Positions 25,037 through 33,900 of a stretch of 64,000 nt of DNA are shown here, piece after piece. The stretch comes from Bacteriovoracaceae bacterium UBA6153 (GTDB taxonomy: Bacteria > Bdellovibrionota > Bacteriovoracia > Bacteriovoracales > Bacteriovoracaceae). Where the stretch lies: contig DIUR01000008.1 of NCBI GenBank assembly GCA_002428265.1, positions 62,001 through 126,000 of the forward strand. Direction: 5' to 3'. The notes under the pieces are model-generated. The model was not told where the DNA came from. It did no database searches and saw only the letters and a program-made list of their open reading frames with translations. Made by a program: the position numbers and the translations under genes. Within the stretch, counting starts at the first letter, position 1. Each line of letters starts with the position of its first letter.

Positions 25037-26866
25037 CTATAATGTTTTGATCTTATTCTGCTTAATGATTGAAGAGGTAAGACTACAAAGAATTAGACTT
25101 AAAATGAGACCAATAAAAAATCCACCTGGACCGCTGCCAGGGCCGCCGTTCATATCAACCGTTCCACATCCAAGAAATCCATCTTTCTTCTTAGCAGTAG
25201 AAGATTTTGCAGTTGTATTAGAGCCCGTCGCACTGAAAGTTGATAACGCATATGTATTGATTGCATCAGGACAGCTTTTATTGTCAGTCAACTGTTGCCC
25301 TTTATAAGACACAGGAGTGAATGTTCCATTACCGTTATCTTTTACAATAGATGCACTGACCAAATAAAAATATGTAGAATCTTCAAAGTTGCTCGACGAT
25401 GGAAAATAATCTGCTTTGGTTGAAGTAACCGGAAGCGATTGAGGGAACTCAAAGGGCTTCATTGATTCAGGATAAACTGAAATTTCAAAGTCATTATCCG
25501 ACGAATTTGATCTATTAATAAGCTTGCGCTCATAAGTATCAATATTCATCCATCCATCACTTTCTAAAACATATGATGGCGTTGCGACTTCACCTGTCGT
25601 CAGTCTTCCGATTGAAACATTTGCTTTATACGGTGAGAAGAAAGCTTGATTTAATATCTTCAATTCCAGATAGAGATTAACACCAGATGGTGCATAATCA
25701 TTCCAATCAACGCGGGAAAAATCAGCTCTAAATTTATCAATAACTGGATGAGAAATTGTGCTTGAATCAATTTCTTGTTGGGAAAAATATCCAGTGAAGG
25801 TATTTCCTAGGCCTGAGGCGACATGCGACTGCAGGTCAAAATCGAAATTAGCAGAGCCCTTGTTCTGCATATAATCGACAGGAACATCCAAAGCACAACG
25901 AATAGTAATACTTCCAACCTGAACCTGAGAGGCATTAAGCTTCACACTTTGTGGAAAACCTTCTCCCGCGGCACCGCAGGCCTGAAAAAAACTCCCACGG
26001 TACTTTTTTGAAGAATTACAAAAATCAAATTTAGCATTGCTATACCTAGAAGGAAGCCCTGCCGTAGAAACGATAGGCGATGTATAGATGAAATACTGAT
26101 CATCTCGGCTCAATCCTTCAATAAGGAAAGTTCCATCAATATCACTTATATTTGAAGCCGCTACTTTTCCAGTCTTTAATGAAACGGCCTGAACATGGGC
26201 CCCAAAAACAGCAGCAAGAGAGTTGCCTCCCACAATCTTTCCAGTTAGAGATCCTTTTGAAGAGTCTCCCGTCGGATAAATGGAATACACTCCTGCTTTA
26301 TCGTCATCAGATATTTCACTTTGACCACGAGAGAGTGCATAAAACATAGATGCACCGACAACCTGACTGTGGCCTAGGCCCAAGAAGTGCCCCATCTCAT
26401 GAGTGATAACATTCCCTAAAAAAGCAGATGAATTTTTATTATTCGTAAAATCGACAAATGAATTATTAAGCAAAATATCTGCTTCAATAATTTCACCAGT
26501 ATTGTTTTTAAAAAGGACCTGAGTTACGCCTACAACTCCTGTTCCATTGGCAAAGATTCCAGGATCAGAACTAAAATAAATTTCATTCTGCCCTTCCTGA
26601 TTAATGGTCGGAGTCGGATTACTCTTCAAGCTAATTCTCGATTTTCCATTCCACTGAGCAATCGCAGTCGTCACAGAATTATCGACATCTGTCGAAGTCA
26701 GCCCTAGCGAGTTTGTTGAGTTTACATAAATATTAATTAAGGAGACACTGCTCGTCCACTGAACGCCAGCATCACTCTGGCTACGATTTTGAACATAACT
26801 ATGAGCTCTGATCGAACAGCTTAAAAGAGCAACTATGAATAAGTTTTTTATTGAAATCAATTTCAA
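25037..26866 (-). CDS. Exported matrixin-type zinc metalloprotease with C-terminal anchor
   Basis: 609 residues from a TTG that directly follows the stop of the upstream gene. The signal peptide covers about 1-23. The metzincin motif HEMGHFLGLGH (156-166, His156, Glu157, His160, His166) and the Met-turn ASMFYAL (Met174) identify a matrixin (M10-like) peptidase. Residues about 200-260 (GSLTGKIVGG to FLIEGL) look like a carboxypeptidase-regulatory beta-sandwich. The end has a CGT, a Gly/Pro-rich stretch, one hydrophobic helix and a basic tail, the layout of a C-terminal sorting or anchor signal. Surface-attached protease is the likely role; the substrate is unknown. Confidence 0.85.
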   Translation of the reverse strand: MKLISIKNLFIVALLSCSIRAHSYVQNRSQSDAGVQWTSSVSLINIYVNSTNSLGLTSTDVDNSVTTAIAQWNGKSRISLKSNPTPTINQEGQNEIYFSSDPGIFANGTGVVGVTQVLFKNNTGEIIEADILLNNSFVDFTNNKNSSAFLGNVITHEMGHFLGLGHSQVVGASMFYALSRGQSEISDDDKAGVYSIYPTGDSSKGSLTGKIVGGNSLAAVFGAHVQAVSLKTGKVAASNISDIDGTFLIEGLSRDDQYFIYTSPIVSTAGLPSRYSNAKFDFCNSSKKYRGSFFQACGAAGEGFPQSVKLNASQVQVGSITIRCALDVPVDYMQNKGSANFDFDLQSHVASGLGNTFTGYFSQQEIDSSTISHPVIDKFRADFSRVDWNDYAPSGVNLYLELKILNQAFFSPYKANVSIGRLTTGEVATPSYVLESDGWMNIDTYERKLINRSNSSDNDFEISVYPESMKPFEFPQSLPVTSTKADYFPSSSNFEDSTYFYLVSASIVKDNGNGTFTPVSYKGQQLTDNKSCPDAINTYALSTFSATGSNTTAKSSTAKKKDGFLGCGTVDMNGGPGSGPGGFFIGLILSLILCSLTSSIIKQNKIKTL

Positions 26867-27589
26867 TTAGATACTTACTCCTTTTCTTAGTTTCCACCAG
26901 ATAGTAATTCCGCTTACTGAAAAAAGTGCAAAGAAGGCCCACATCGCTGGAGCTCCTTCTTGAGAAGATTTCTCCATAGGCTCAATCTGAGCAGGCTCTC
27001 TTTTTTCATCACTTACCTTTTGAAAAACACCTGTCATTCTTTTTTCACTCTTAACAAGAGGCTTTGCTACTTCTGTAATTTTAAATTTTGTTTTCACTAG
27101 ATCAATCATCTTTTCTTTCTGGACCTGTCCAAGTTCAGCATCGCCTGGAAAAACAGTCGAAACATAGATGACTTTCCCATCTTGTTCCTTAATTTTATAT
27201 TTACCCATAGTGAAATTGCTTAAGTAAATTTTCGATTCAATTTTTTTAAGTAAAAGAAAAGACTTTTCTCCAACAGCAAAATCAGGCGCTCCATCAATAA
27301 ACGAAGTCACACCATTTACCGTTCCACCAGTCATTGTGATTTTTAGGTATTCACCATCAAGATCACTTGTATCAACGTTGTAAGACTCAGTAACTGAAAA
27401 CGTAAACTCAGTCATAATCATTCCAATTTTATTCATGAATGATTTCTTAGATTTTAATTCAACTTCGGCCGCGCCATTTGATTCTTCAATTAATCTCTCT
27501 AGAGGCATGGGTTGAAAAGTTGTGGCATAAACTTCAAACACTGCAAAAAACATTGTGAATACAATTGCGATAAAATTTTTACTGGTCAC
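26867..27589 (-). CDS. Exported, C-terminally anchored partner of the matrixin protease
   Basis: About 240 residues. A GTG at 27589 is preferred over the ATG at 27595, because AGGAG is 7 nt from GTG but only 2 from ATG. The signal peptide ends near VYA. The middle is a beta-rich domain (TFSVTESYNV, LKITMTGGTVNGV, KSFLLLKKI) and the end is a single helix (AMWAFFALFSVSGITIWW) followed by KLRKG. No known catalytic motif. It abuts the protease gene with no gap, so the two are co-expressed. A co-factor, inhibitor or adhesion role is possible but unproven. Confidence 0.65.
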   Translation of the reverse strand: MTSKNFIAIVFTMFFAVFEVYATTFQPMPLERLIEESNGAAEVELKSKKSFMNKIGMIMTEFTFSVTESYNVDTSDLDGEYLKITMTGGTVNGVTSFIDGAPDFAVGEKSFLLLKKIESKIYLSNFTMGKYKIKEQDGKVIYVSTVFPGDAELGQVQKEKMIDLVKTKFKITEVAKPLVKSEKRMTGVFQKVSDEKREPAQIEPMEKSSQEGAPAMWAFFALFSVSGITIWWKLRKGVSI

Positions 27590-27618
27590 GCCCATTCTCC
27601 TTTAGAATTAGTAATATT

Positions 27619-27645
27619 TTATCGGCTTTTCCACAGAGGATTTGA
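27619..27645 (-). promoter_or_regulatory. Candidate sigma-28 (FliA) type promoter
   Basis: Minus strand TCAAATCC, exactly 11 nt, GCCGATAA. The -10 is a perfect match to the flagellar-sigma consensus; the -35 matches at 4 of 8. It lies about 30 nt before the protease-partner gene. Confidence 0.35.
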
Positions 27646-27719
27646 TTAAAAAATACGGTTTTTATTGACTAAAAAATAGACACTTTTGGCACAGACCGAG
27701 CTCAAGTAAGTTATTAAAA

Positions 27720-30323
27720 CTAAAACTCGATCTGATTATGTGAAATAGTAGAGAAAAAAGCATTCTGGTCAATCACTACGACAGTGTTACCTGTGCCAGA
27801 TAATTGGTGCAGAAGTTCAGCAAGCGGAGCGTATTCATGATGAGAAAGCCCACTGGTAAGATTCTCAAAAATGATCAATTCTCCCTGGATTTTTTTATCT
27901 AATAAAGTCAGCAGCTGAAGCCTCTGCCTTTCTCCCCCTGAAAGAGAAATAAGCGTTCTATCAAGTGAGAGGTAATCCAGTTTCAAAATTTTAAAATACT
28001 CCCAAATCCTTTTGCCTTTTGGAGTTAGTTTGATATGTCCTAAAACTTCAGAAAGCGGCTTACTAAAAGCTTCATAGGCCGTAAGGTTACCGTCAGAAAT
28101 ATTAGCATAATAGGGCTTAAGCTTTTTACCCTGACAGTCTTCACAGATAAACTCGACGTCTTCCATGAAATACATCTCTACTGTTTTTACTCCCTTTCCT
28201 TCACAACTCGAGCATTGTCCAAGCTCTGAATTGGAAGAAAAATGCCCTTCTTTAAGTCCCAATTTTTTAGAGACTTCAAGACTAGCAAAATACTTACGAA
28301 CGAACCCGCCAAGATCAGTATAAGTCGCTACAGTTGATCTCGAACTTATCTTATCAAGACTGCTATTGATGACAATAACATCTGTGACATCATTAATTCC
28401 TTTGAGCTTTTTAAAACTATAATCTTCAAAAGATAATCTTGTTCCTTTCACATTTTTGTGAACTTCATTGGCAATAATATTCACAATGAAAGATGTTTTA
28501 CCTGTTCCCGACTCCCCATGAACCCAATTGATGGCGTCTTTTTGAAGCTCAACTTTCTTTTTTTCAATCCCACGAATGCTGGCATCAGAGAGCTCAATTA
28601 ATTTTTTACTGCCTTTTAAATCAAAATCCAAACGAGGGTATTTAATTTTTTCTTCTTTATATGGACCTTGATAGAGGACTTCTCCACCTCTTCCACCTGC
28701 AAATGGACCCATTAAAATGAGTTCATCAGAAGTCGATTTTAAATACTCTGAGTGCTCAACCATTAAAATGGTATTTCCCTGATCGCGGAGGCTACGAAGA
28801 TATTCAATCAACTTCTTTTGAGTGCTAAGACTCAATCCCAAACTAGGTTCATCTAAAACAAATAGCGATTGAGATCCTTCATACGAAAGATATTTTGAAA
28901 GAAGTAATCTTTGATATTCACTAGAGCTCATCGAACGAACTTTTCTTGTGTTTTGCAAATGACCAAGACCTAAGTCCACGCTGACAATGTAGAGTCTTTC
29001 AAGCTTTTCGAAAGTGCTGATTAATTTTTCATAAGTTAAAACTGCTTTTAAATCAGCTTTAATTTTATGAAGCATCTTGCATGAGTCTATAAAATTTAAT
29101 TTGAGAAAATCTTTAAAAGTTACAATACCATCTTTCAAAACCAGCGAAACGCTTCCTGCTTCTTCTGAAACTCTCGTTCCTTCACATGCCTCACAAAGAA
29201 CTTCCGTCTGCATACTTCTCATATAAATTCGAATGTTCTTTTTATAACGTTGAGTTTTTAAGTATTCAAAATACTCATTAAAGCCCTCATATTTTCCACT
29301 TCCGTCATAGAGAAATTTCCAGACACTTTGAGGTAAATCTTGAAAAGGAACATCAAGATCTATCCCATGTTTTTTTGCTTCTTTAAGAAAGGCAGGAAAC
29401 AAATGTTGAAAGTGAGAGAAGTTTAAAAAATTGATTGCGCCTTCTTTAATACTCTTCGTAGGATCCTTAACCATTTTCTCTCTATCGTAGACGAGAATGG
29501 CCCCATGTCCTTCACAGGCAGGACAAGCTCCAAGAGCATTTAGCGGAGAGAGCGCTTCAACATTATTAATTTTTTGCGAAGGAGATTTTTTACTGCACAC
29601 CGGACAGCGAAACTCAAAAGTGTTTTTGAACTCGACTTTCTTTTTTGCGTTTAAACTATAGAGAAGAACCTCTGCTCCATTTGAAAGCTTACTTTCTTTA
29701 AACTTAGCAACGATACTATCAATATTTTTTCTTTTAACCCTGAAGATCTCATACCAAGGATCTTCTTCATTAAACTCGTTCACTGTCTTATTAAAAGTTC
29801 GAGATGGATTAATTTCCGCCGCTACATTTCTTCTATATTCGTCGGCCCTACAGAATAAGTGATAGACCTCATCGTCGCTGGCGTTCTCGGAAGCCAGTTT
29901 TTTAACCACTGCTTCAATGGTCATAGACTTCTCATAAGGCACATGATGATCCGGACACACGAACGACCCAAGCTCCATATATATTCTTTGAAGTCTTTCG
30001 TGACCTCCTAAAACATCGAGGGCCACAGGCCTAGAATTAACAACAGGATTATGCTGAGGAAGTCCCCAGGCCGGTAGCACAGGATAAATACTATCAACAT
30101 CCACCGTATGTGGGATCTCCCAAAAGAACTTCATATCCATTGGCATTGAATTAATAAATCTTCTTTTGGACTCAGTTAAAAGTGTGTGAAAAGCGAGCGA
30201 GCTTTTTCCAGAACCTGAAGGCCCTGCGATACAAGTGATTTTCCCTAAAGAAATATCTATATCGATGTTTTTTAAATTATGGGTGCGAGCGCCGCGGACT
30301 TTAATGATGTTTAAGTTCTGCAT
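27720..30323 (-). CDS. UvrA-like ABC ATPase with one degenerate ATP site
   Basis: 867 residues, about 70 shorter than housekeeping UvrA. Two ABC halves: Walker A GPSGSGKSS (34-42) and GESGTGKTS. Both zinc modules remain (CPVC...CPAC and CSSC...CEDC). NBD I has Walker B VLDEPSLGLS but a degraded signature MSSSEYQRL. NBD II has an intact signature LSGGERQRL but a Walker B reading IIFENLTSGLS, where the Asp-Glu-Pro becomes Glu-Asn-Leu. That gives one consensus and one degenerate composite site. It may be a UvrA paralogue in DNA repair or drug tolerance. Terminated region upstream; stands alone. Confidence 0.85.
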   Translation of the reverse strand: MQNLNIIKVRGARTHNLKNIDIDISLGKITCIAGPSGSGKSSLAFHTLLTESKRRFINSMPMDMKFFWEIPHTVDVDSIYPVLPAWGLPQHNPVVNSRPVALDVLGGHERLQRIYMELGSFVCPDHHVPYEKSMTIEAVVKKLASENASDDEVYHLFCRADEYRRNVAAEINPSRTFNKTVNEFNEEDPWYEIFRVKRKNIDSIVAKFKESKLSNGAEVLLYSLNAKKKVEFKNTFEFRCPVCSKKSPSQKINNVEALSPLNALGACPACEGHGAILVYDREKMVKDPTKSIKEGAINFLNFSHFQHLFPAFLKEAKKHGIDLDVPFQDLPQSVWKFLYDGSGKYEGFNEYFEYLKTQRYKKNIRIYMRSMQTEVLCEACEGTRVSEEAGSVSLVLKDGIVTFKDFLKLNFIDSCKMLHKIKADLKAVLTYEKLISTFEKLERLYIVSVDLGLGHLQNTRKVRSMSSSEYQRLLLSKYLSYEGSQSLFVLDEPSLGLSLSTQKKLIEYLRSLRDQGNTILMVEHSEYLKSTSDELILMGPFAGGRGGEVLYQGPYKEEKIKYPRLDFDLKGSKKLIELSDASIRGIEKKKVELQKDAINWVHGESGTGKTSFIVNIIANEVHKNVKGTRLSFEDYSFKKLKGINDVTDVIVINSSLDKISSRSTVATYTDLGGFVRKYFASLEVSKKLGLKEGHFSSNSELGQCSSCEGKGVKTVEMYFMEDVEFICEDCQGKKLKPYYANISDGNLTAYEAFSKPLSEVLGHIKLTPKGKRIWEYFKILKLDYLSLDRTLISLSGGERQRLQLLTLLDKKIQGELIIFENLTSGLSHHEYAPLAELLHQLSGTGNTVVVIDQNAFFSTISHNQIEF

Positions 30324-30349
30324 GTTGGGATTTTAGGCCCAGAAAACAA

Positions 30350-30375
30350 AAAAGCCTACATTTCTGTAGGCTTTT
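30350..30375 (-). terminator. Bidirectional-type terminator after rpsI
   Basis: AAAAGCCTACA-TTTC-TGTAGGCTTTT, an 11-bp stem with A- and T-tracts. It ends the rplM-rpsI unit on the minus strand, 25 nt past the rpsI stop. Confidence 0.88.
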
Positions 30376-30400
30376 ATATACTGACAAAATATAGACAATA

Positions 30401-30805
30401 TTATCTTTTTGAGAACTGGTATCTTTTTCTAGCACCAGATCTACCAGCTTTCTTACGTTCAACTGCTCTTGGATCTCTAGTTAAGAATCCAGCAGCTTTT
30501 AGCTCAGGACGTAGTCCTGGTTGAACTTTAATTAGGGCTCTTGAGATTCCTAATCTGATTGCTCCAGCTTGACCTGAAATTCCACCACCAGCAACGTTGA
30601 TTACGAAGTCAAATTTTTCAAGAAGCTTAGTAAGGTTTAGAGGTTGGTTTACAACATAAAGGTTAGTTTCTTGTTTAAAGAAATTTTTAAGATCTCTTTT
30701 ATTGATTGTAATTTTTCCTGACCCTGCGGCCATGTAAACTCTTGCAACAGCAGTTTTTCTTCTTCCAATTGCGTGAGTATCGTAAGTTTTACCTTTTGCA
30801 GCCAT
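30401..30805 (-). CDS. rpsI: 30S ribosomal protein S9
   Basis: 134 residues with the S9 signature GGGISGQAGAIRLGISRAL (about 73-91) and the invariant basic C-terminus KAGRSGARKRYQFSKR that reaches the decoding centre. AAGG lies before the ATG. It follows rplM by 15 nt, the standard rplM-rpsI operon. Confidence 0.98.
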   Translation of the reverse strand: MAAKGKTYDTHAIGRRKTAVARVYMAAGSGKITINKRDLKNFFKQETNLYVVNQPLNLTKLLEKFDFVINVAGGGISGQAGAIRLGISRALIKVQPGLRPELKAAGFLTRDPRAVERKKAGRSGARKRYQFSKR

Positions 30806-30820
30806 GATATGATCCTTTTA

Positions 30821-31261
30821 TTATTTTAATTTATATTCAACTGGGTTCTGAGCAGCGTGATCATGAGTTGCGCCTGCAAAAACCTTAAGCTTAGTTAATT
30901 GTTTTCTTCCAAGAGTATTTTTTGGAAGCATACCTTTTACAGCCTCAAGAACGATTAGTTCAGGGTGCTTTTCAAGTTGTTGTTTAGCTGATCTTGTTTT
31001 GATCCCGCCTGTGAAATTAGTGTGCCAGTTGTATTCTTTCTGGTTCCACTTATCACCTGTGAATTTAACTTTATCTGCATTGATAACTACAACGTAGTCA
31101 CCAGAATCAGTATTGTAAGTGAATTTTGGGTTTAATTTACCACGTAGAAGATCTGCAATTTGAGTTGCAAGTCTACCAACGATTTGGTCTTGAGCATCTA
31201 CGACAAACCATTTTTTGTCTGCTTCAGCTGGCTTTAGTACGAACGATTTTTGAGTATACAT
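30821..31261 (-). CDS. rplM: 50S ribosomal protein L13
   Basis: 146 residues. The N-terminal VDAQDQIVGRLATQIADLLRGK and the KGMLPKNTLGR segments are the L13 signatures. L13 is an early assembly protein of the large subunit. AAGGG lies before the ATG. First gene of the rplM-rpsI unit, with a strong promoter about 100 nt upstream. Confidence 0.98.
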   Translation of the reverse strand: MYTQKSFVLKPAEADKKWFVVDAQDQIVGRLATQIADLLRGKLNPKFTYNTDSGDYVVVINADKVKFTGDKWNQKEYNWHTNFTGGIKTRSAKQQLEKHPELIVLEAVKGMLPKNTLGRKQLTKLKVFAGATHDHAAQNPVEYKLK

Positions 31262-31295
31262 ATACGCTTTCCCTTAAAGTGATCCCTTCATTTGA

Positions 31296-31312
31296 TTTTT
31301 CGACACGAAAAA
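31296..31312 (-). promoter_or_regulatory. Short hairpin in the rplM leader
   Basis: TTTTTCG-ACA-CGAAAAA on the plus strand, a 7-bp perfect stem with 3-nt loop lying inside the predicted untranslated leader of rplM. Could be an autoregulatory element for L13, or an incidental AT-rich hairpin. Confidence 0.25.
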
Positions 31313-31363
31313 TTACGAAGTATTAATTCAAATATAAAATGCAGAAAAATGCAAGTGTTGTCC

Positions 31364-31393
31364 CTTATAGCGAGTTTTTTGGCCCTCCGTCAA
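31364..31393 (-). promoter_or_regulatory. rplM-rpsI promoter
   Basis: Minus strand TTGACG, 18-nt spacer, TATAAG. Gives a leader of about 95 nt before the L13 start. Confidence 0.65.
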
Positions 31394-31461
31394 GCACTTC
31401 TTGGCGAAGAATCTGAAAAGATACCCAGAACATCATGCATTATTCTCTAGCTAAATAAAAT

Positions 31462-33900
31462 CTAGAAGAATCCAATAGAAAGGTGGAAGCGGCCAACCGA
31501 GTCACGGACTGAATCTTGATAGGTTCTGCGTTGTAACTTTATACCGTAATCGAAATCAAGCGATCCAACCGGGGTAACGTACTTGAAGCTGGCCCCAACA
31601 GAGCTTCTTAGCTTAGTGGGCTGAAAATCGCCCACAAAGACTCGACCGGCATCATAAAAGATCCCCAGGCGGATAGTGTCAGTCAAATTATAACGAGGTT
31701 CAAATTTCAGGGCCGTAAAATAAGCTTCGCGCTGAACAATAACTTCGCCAACGGGAGTTCCATCCATTAGGCGATTGATCTCGCCCTCATCATATCCCCG
31801 AATCTCATCATAACCATCTAGCCTGAAAACCTTAATACTTGGAATGTACCCTCGGGTTTTTGGCTGGTTGTTATCGTTTAGGATGGTATTGCCTTGAGAA
31901 TCTTTTAAAAGCTCTTCGGCGAAGTTTTTCTGATAGCCGGCGGCCAGTGACAGCGCAAGAGTGAAGTCACCTACTGGATAATAGAAGCGATTTCTACTGA
32001 TAACTTTTACAAAGTTAACTTCCAGGTCCTTTTCTTTCATTGATCCGAAATTTGAGTTCGCCCACTCTGAAGAAAGAGTAAAGAATGAGCCTTTTCTAGG
32101 ATTAATAGCATCATCTCTTAAATCCCAGGTCACAGAAGGAGTAATACCACCGATAGAAAAGTTATCGTTATCCTTAGTTTCAGTAGCATCGAACTGAACA
32201 ATGCGCTCAAACTGATACTTTACTGATGCGGAAAATGTTCTGGTGAAATTTTTAGAAAGCTGTGGAGATAATCTAAAAATATCGGCATCAAAGCCCGAAA
32301 AACGTATTCTTTGAAATGTAGAAGACAATTCAAACTCAAGCTGGCTTTTTAAAAGGTTGTGAAAAATATAAGGATCAACAAATGATGCTTTAGCAGAGTA
32401 CTCGAACAAATCTTTATTTTCTTTTTTTCTTCTCTCGTCAAAACCATCAAGATTGAATCTTTTGTTTCCTTGCAATCTTAAAGAAGCAGAACGGTTCATA
32501 CCGCTGATATTGTTATAGGTAACGCCAGTCGAGAGTTTTGCTCCTAAATCAGTACGGTACCCCGGAGCAACTTCTAAGAGTCCAAAGTCTTTTTCTTTTA
32601 CTTGTATCACCAGATTAGTTTTCGGACACCCACCATCTTCTTCCTCATACATCATATAAGGAGTGATTCTCAAAGACGAAAATAAATTCAGCCCAGATAG
32701 TCTTTGTCTTAAGAACTCCAGCTTATCAGGAGTGATTAACTCCCCCGGCCTTAAATCGATTTCCCGGTTAATAACTTTTGTCTTGGTGTGGACGTTTCCA
32801 TTAATAATAGCTTCGTTATAACAAATCTTTTTATCCAATGAAATCTCTGGTCTTAGTTCAACCCCAGCAAAAGATTTTTCATAAACTAAAAGTGAATCAG
32901 AGTTCAGGTTAGTGATAGTCGCAAAATAATATCCTTCATTCTGAAAATAGACGATCATCTTTCTAAGATCGCTTTCCAATTCAATGATATTTACAGGAGA
33001 GCCTTCTTTATTGACGAGAACAGCCTTTGCCTTTGCGGCCAGTTCATCTGGTACTTTTTGAAAAATAATGTTTTTGAGTATGACTTGTTGCTTTTCATCG
33101 ATGCCATATTCGACCGTAACAGATTTATCATCTTCATTTGAGACAACGCGTGGTTTTGAAACTTCAATGAAAACAAATCCGCGGCTCAGATACTCTTTCT
33201 TTAGGATGTCTGAAAATTCTTCAAGAAATTTCTTGTCATAAAAACCACCACTGGCAAGAGCGGTTGAGTGCTTTTTAAAGATTTCATTAATATCCGTGCC
33301 GTGAAGAATTGAATTTCCTCTAAAGACCACTTCACGAACCTTAACTTTACTTCCTTCATGGATGACAAAGTAATAATTGTTAACTTTGAGATTAACAGAG
33401 TCTTGCCCCTTACCTTGGTAGTAAGTCACAGTGGTATTATAAAAACCTTTATTTTCATATTCTTCAGCAATGAACGCTGATAAATTTTGAATATCGAGTT
33501 TACCAAATTCATTTCTGATTTTATCAAGGATTTTATTTCTTAATTCCTGGTGACTGAATATTTTATTGCCTTGAAATTCAAAATTGGTTCTCTCTTTTAG
33601 ATCAATGCTCATTCTAATAATGATCTTCTCTGGATTGCCTGCCAGCTCAGACTTTATAGAAGCACTAAAAAATCCTGTCGCAAAAACTTCTTTTATGATT
33701 TGATCAAGTTGAATTTTTAAAGTCAGGTTATCAAAAGGCTTATTAACCAAACTTCTCAAAGTTCCGCTGAATCTTTTTTCCATCTCAGGACTCGTCCACT
33801 CTATTTTTGTGACTACAGCATTTTTAGCAGGAACAATTTCTGCTACAGCTATAGTTGCAAATAAGAAAAGAAATAGAGCGATCGTGCGGATAAAAATCAA
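31462..33900 (-). CDS. Omp85-family outer-membrane assembly protein (BamA/TamA)
   Basis: About 812 residues from a TTG at 33900, chosen because GGAGG is 8 nt upstream and the TTG overlaps the tamB stop as TTGA. A signal peptide follows at once (about 20 residues). POTRA repeats fill residues about 25-430 (e.g. FQGNKIFSHQELRN, VVFRGNSILHG, IINGNVHTKTKVI), then a 16-strand-type barrel with the conserved VRGYxE-like loop as IRGYDEGEI and a final strand ending HLSIGFF (terminal Phe). Size and POTRA number fit BamA; the tamB neighbour fits TamA. It inserts beta-barrel proteins into the outer membrane. Confidence 0.88.
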   Translation of the reverse strand: MIFIRTIALFLFLFATIAVAEIVPAKNAVVTKIEWTSPEMEKRFSGTLRSLVNKPFDNLTLKIQLDQIIKEVFATGFFSASIKSELAGNPEKIIIRMSIDLKERTNFEFQGNKIFSHQELRNKILDKIRNEFGKLDIQNLSAFIAEEYENKGFYNTTVTYYQGKGQDSVNLKVNNYYFVIHEGSKVKVREVVFRGNSILHGTDINEIFKKHSTALASGGFYDKKFLEEFSDILKKEYLSRGFVFIEVSKPRVVSNEDDKSVTVEYGIDEKQQVILKNIIFQKVPDELAAKAKAVLVNKEGSPVNIIELESDLRKMIVYFQNEGYYFATITNLNSDSLLVYEKSFAGVELRPEISLDKKICYNEAIINGNVHTKTKVINREIDLRPGELITPDKLEFLRQRLSGLNLFSSLRITPYMMYEEEDGGCPKTNLVIQVKEKDFGLLEVAPGYRTDLGAKLSTGVTYNNISGMNRSASLRLQGNKRFNLDGFDERRKKENKDLFEYSAKASFVDPYIFHNLLKSQLEFELSSTFQRIRFSGFDADIFRLSPQLSKNFTRTFSASVKYQFERIVQFDATETKDNDNFSIGGITPSVTWDLRDDAINPRKGSFFTLSSEWANSNFGSMKEKDLEVNFVKVISRNRFYYPVGDFTLALSLAAGYQKNFAEELLKDSQGNTILNDNNQPKTRGYIPSIKVFRLDGYDEIRGYDEGEINRLMDGTPVGEVIVQREAYFTALKFEPRYNLTDTIRLGIFYDAGRVFVGDFQPTKLRSSVGASFKYVTPVGSLDFDYGIKLQRRTYQDSVRDSVGRFHLSIGFF

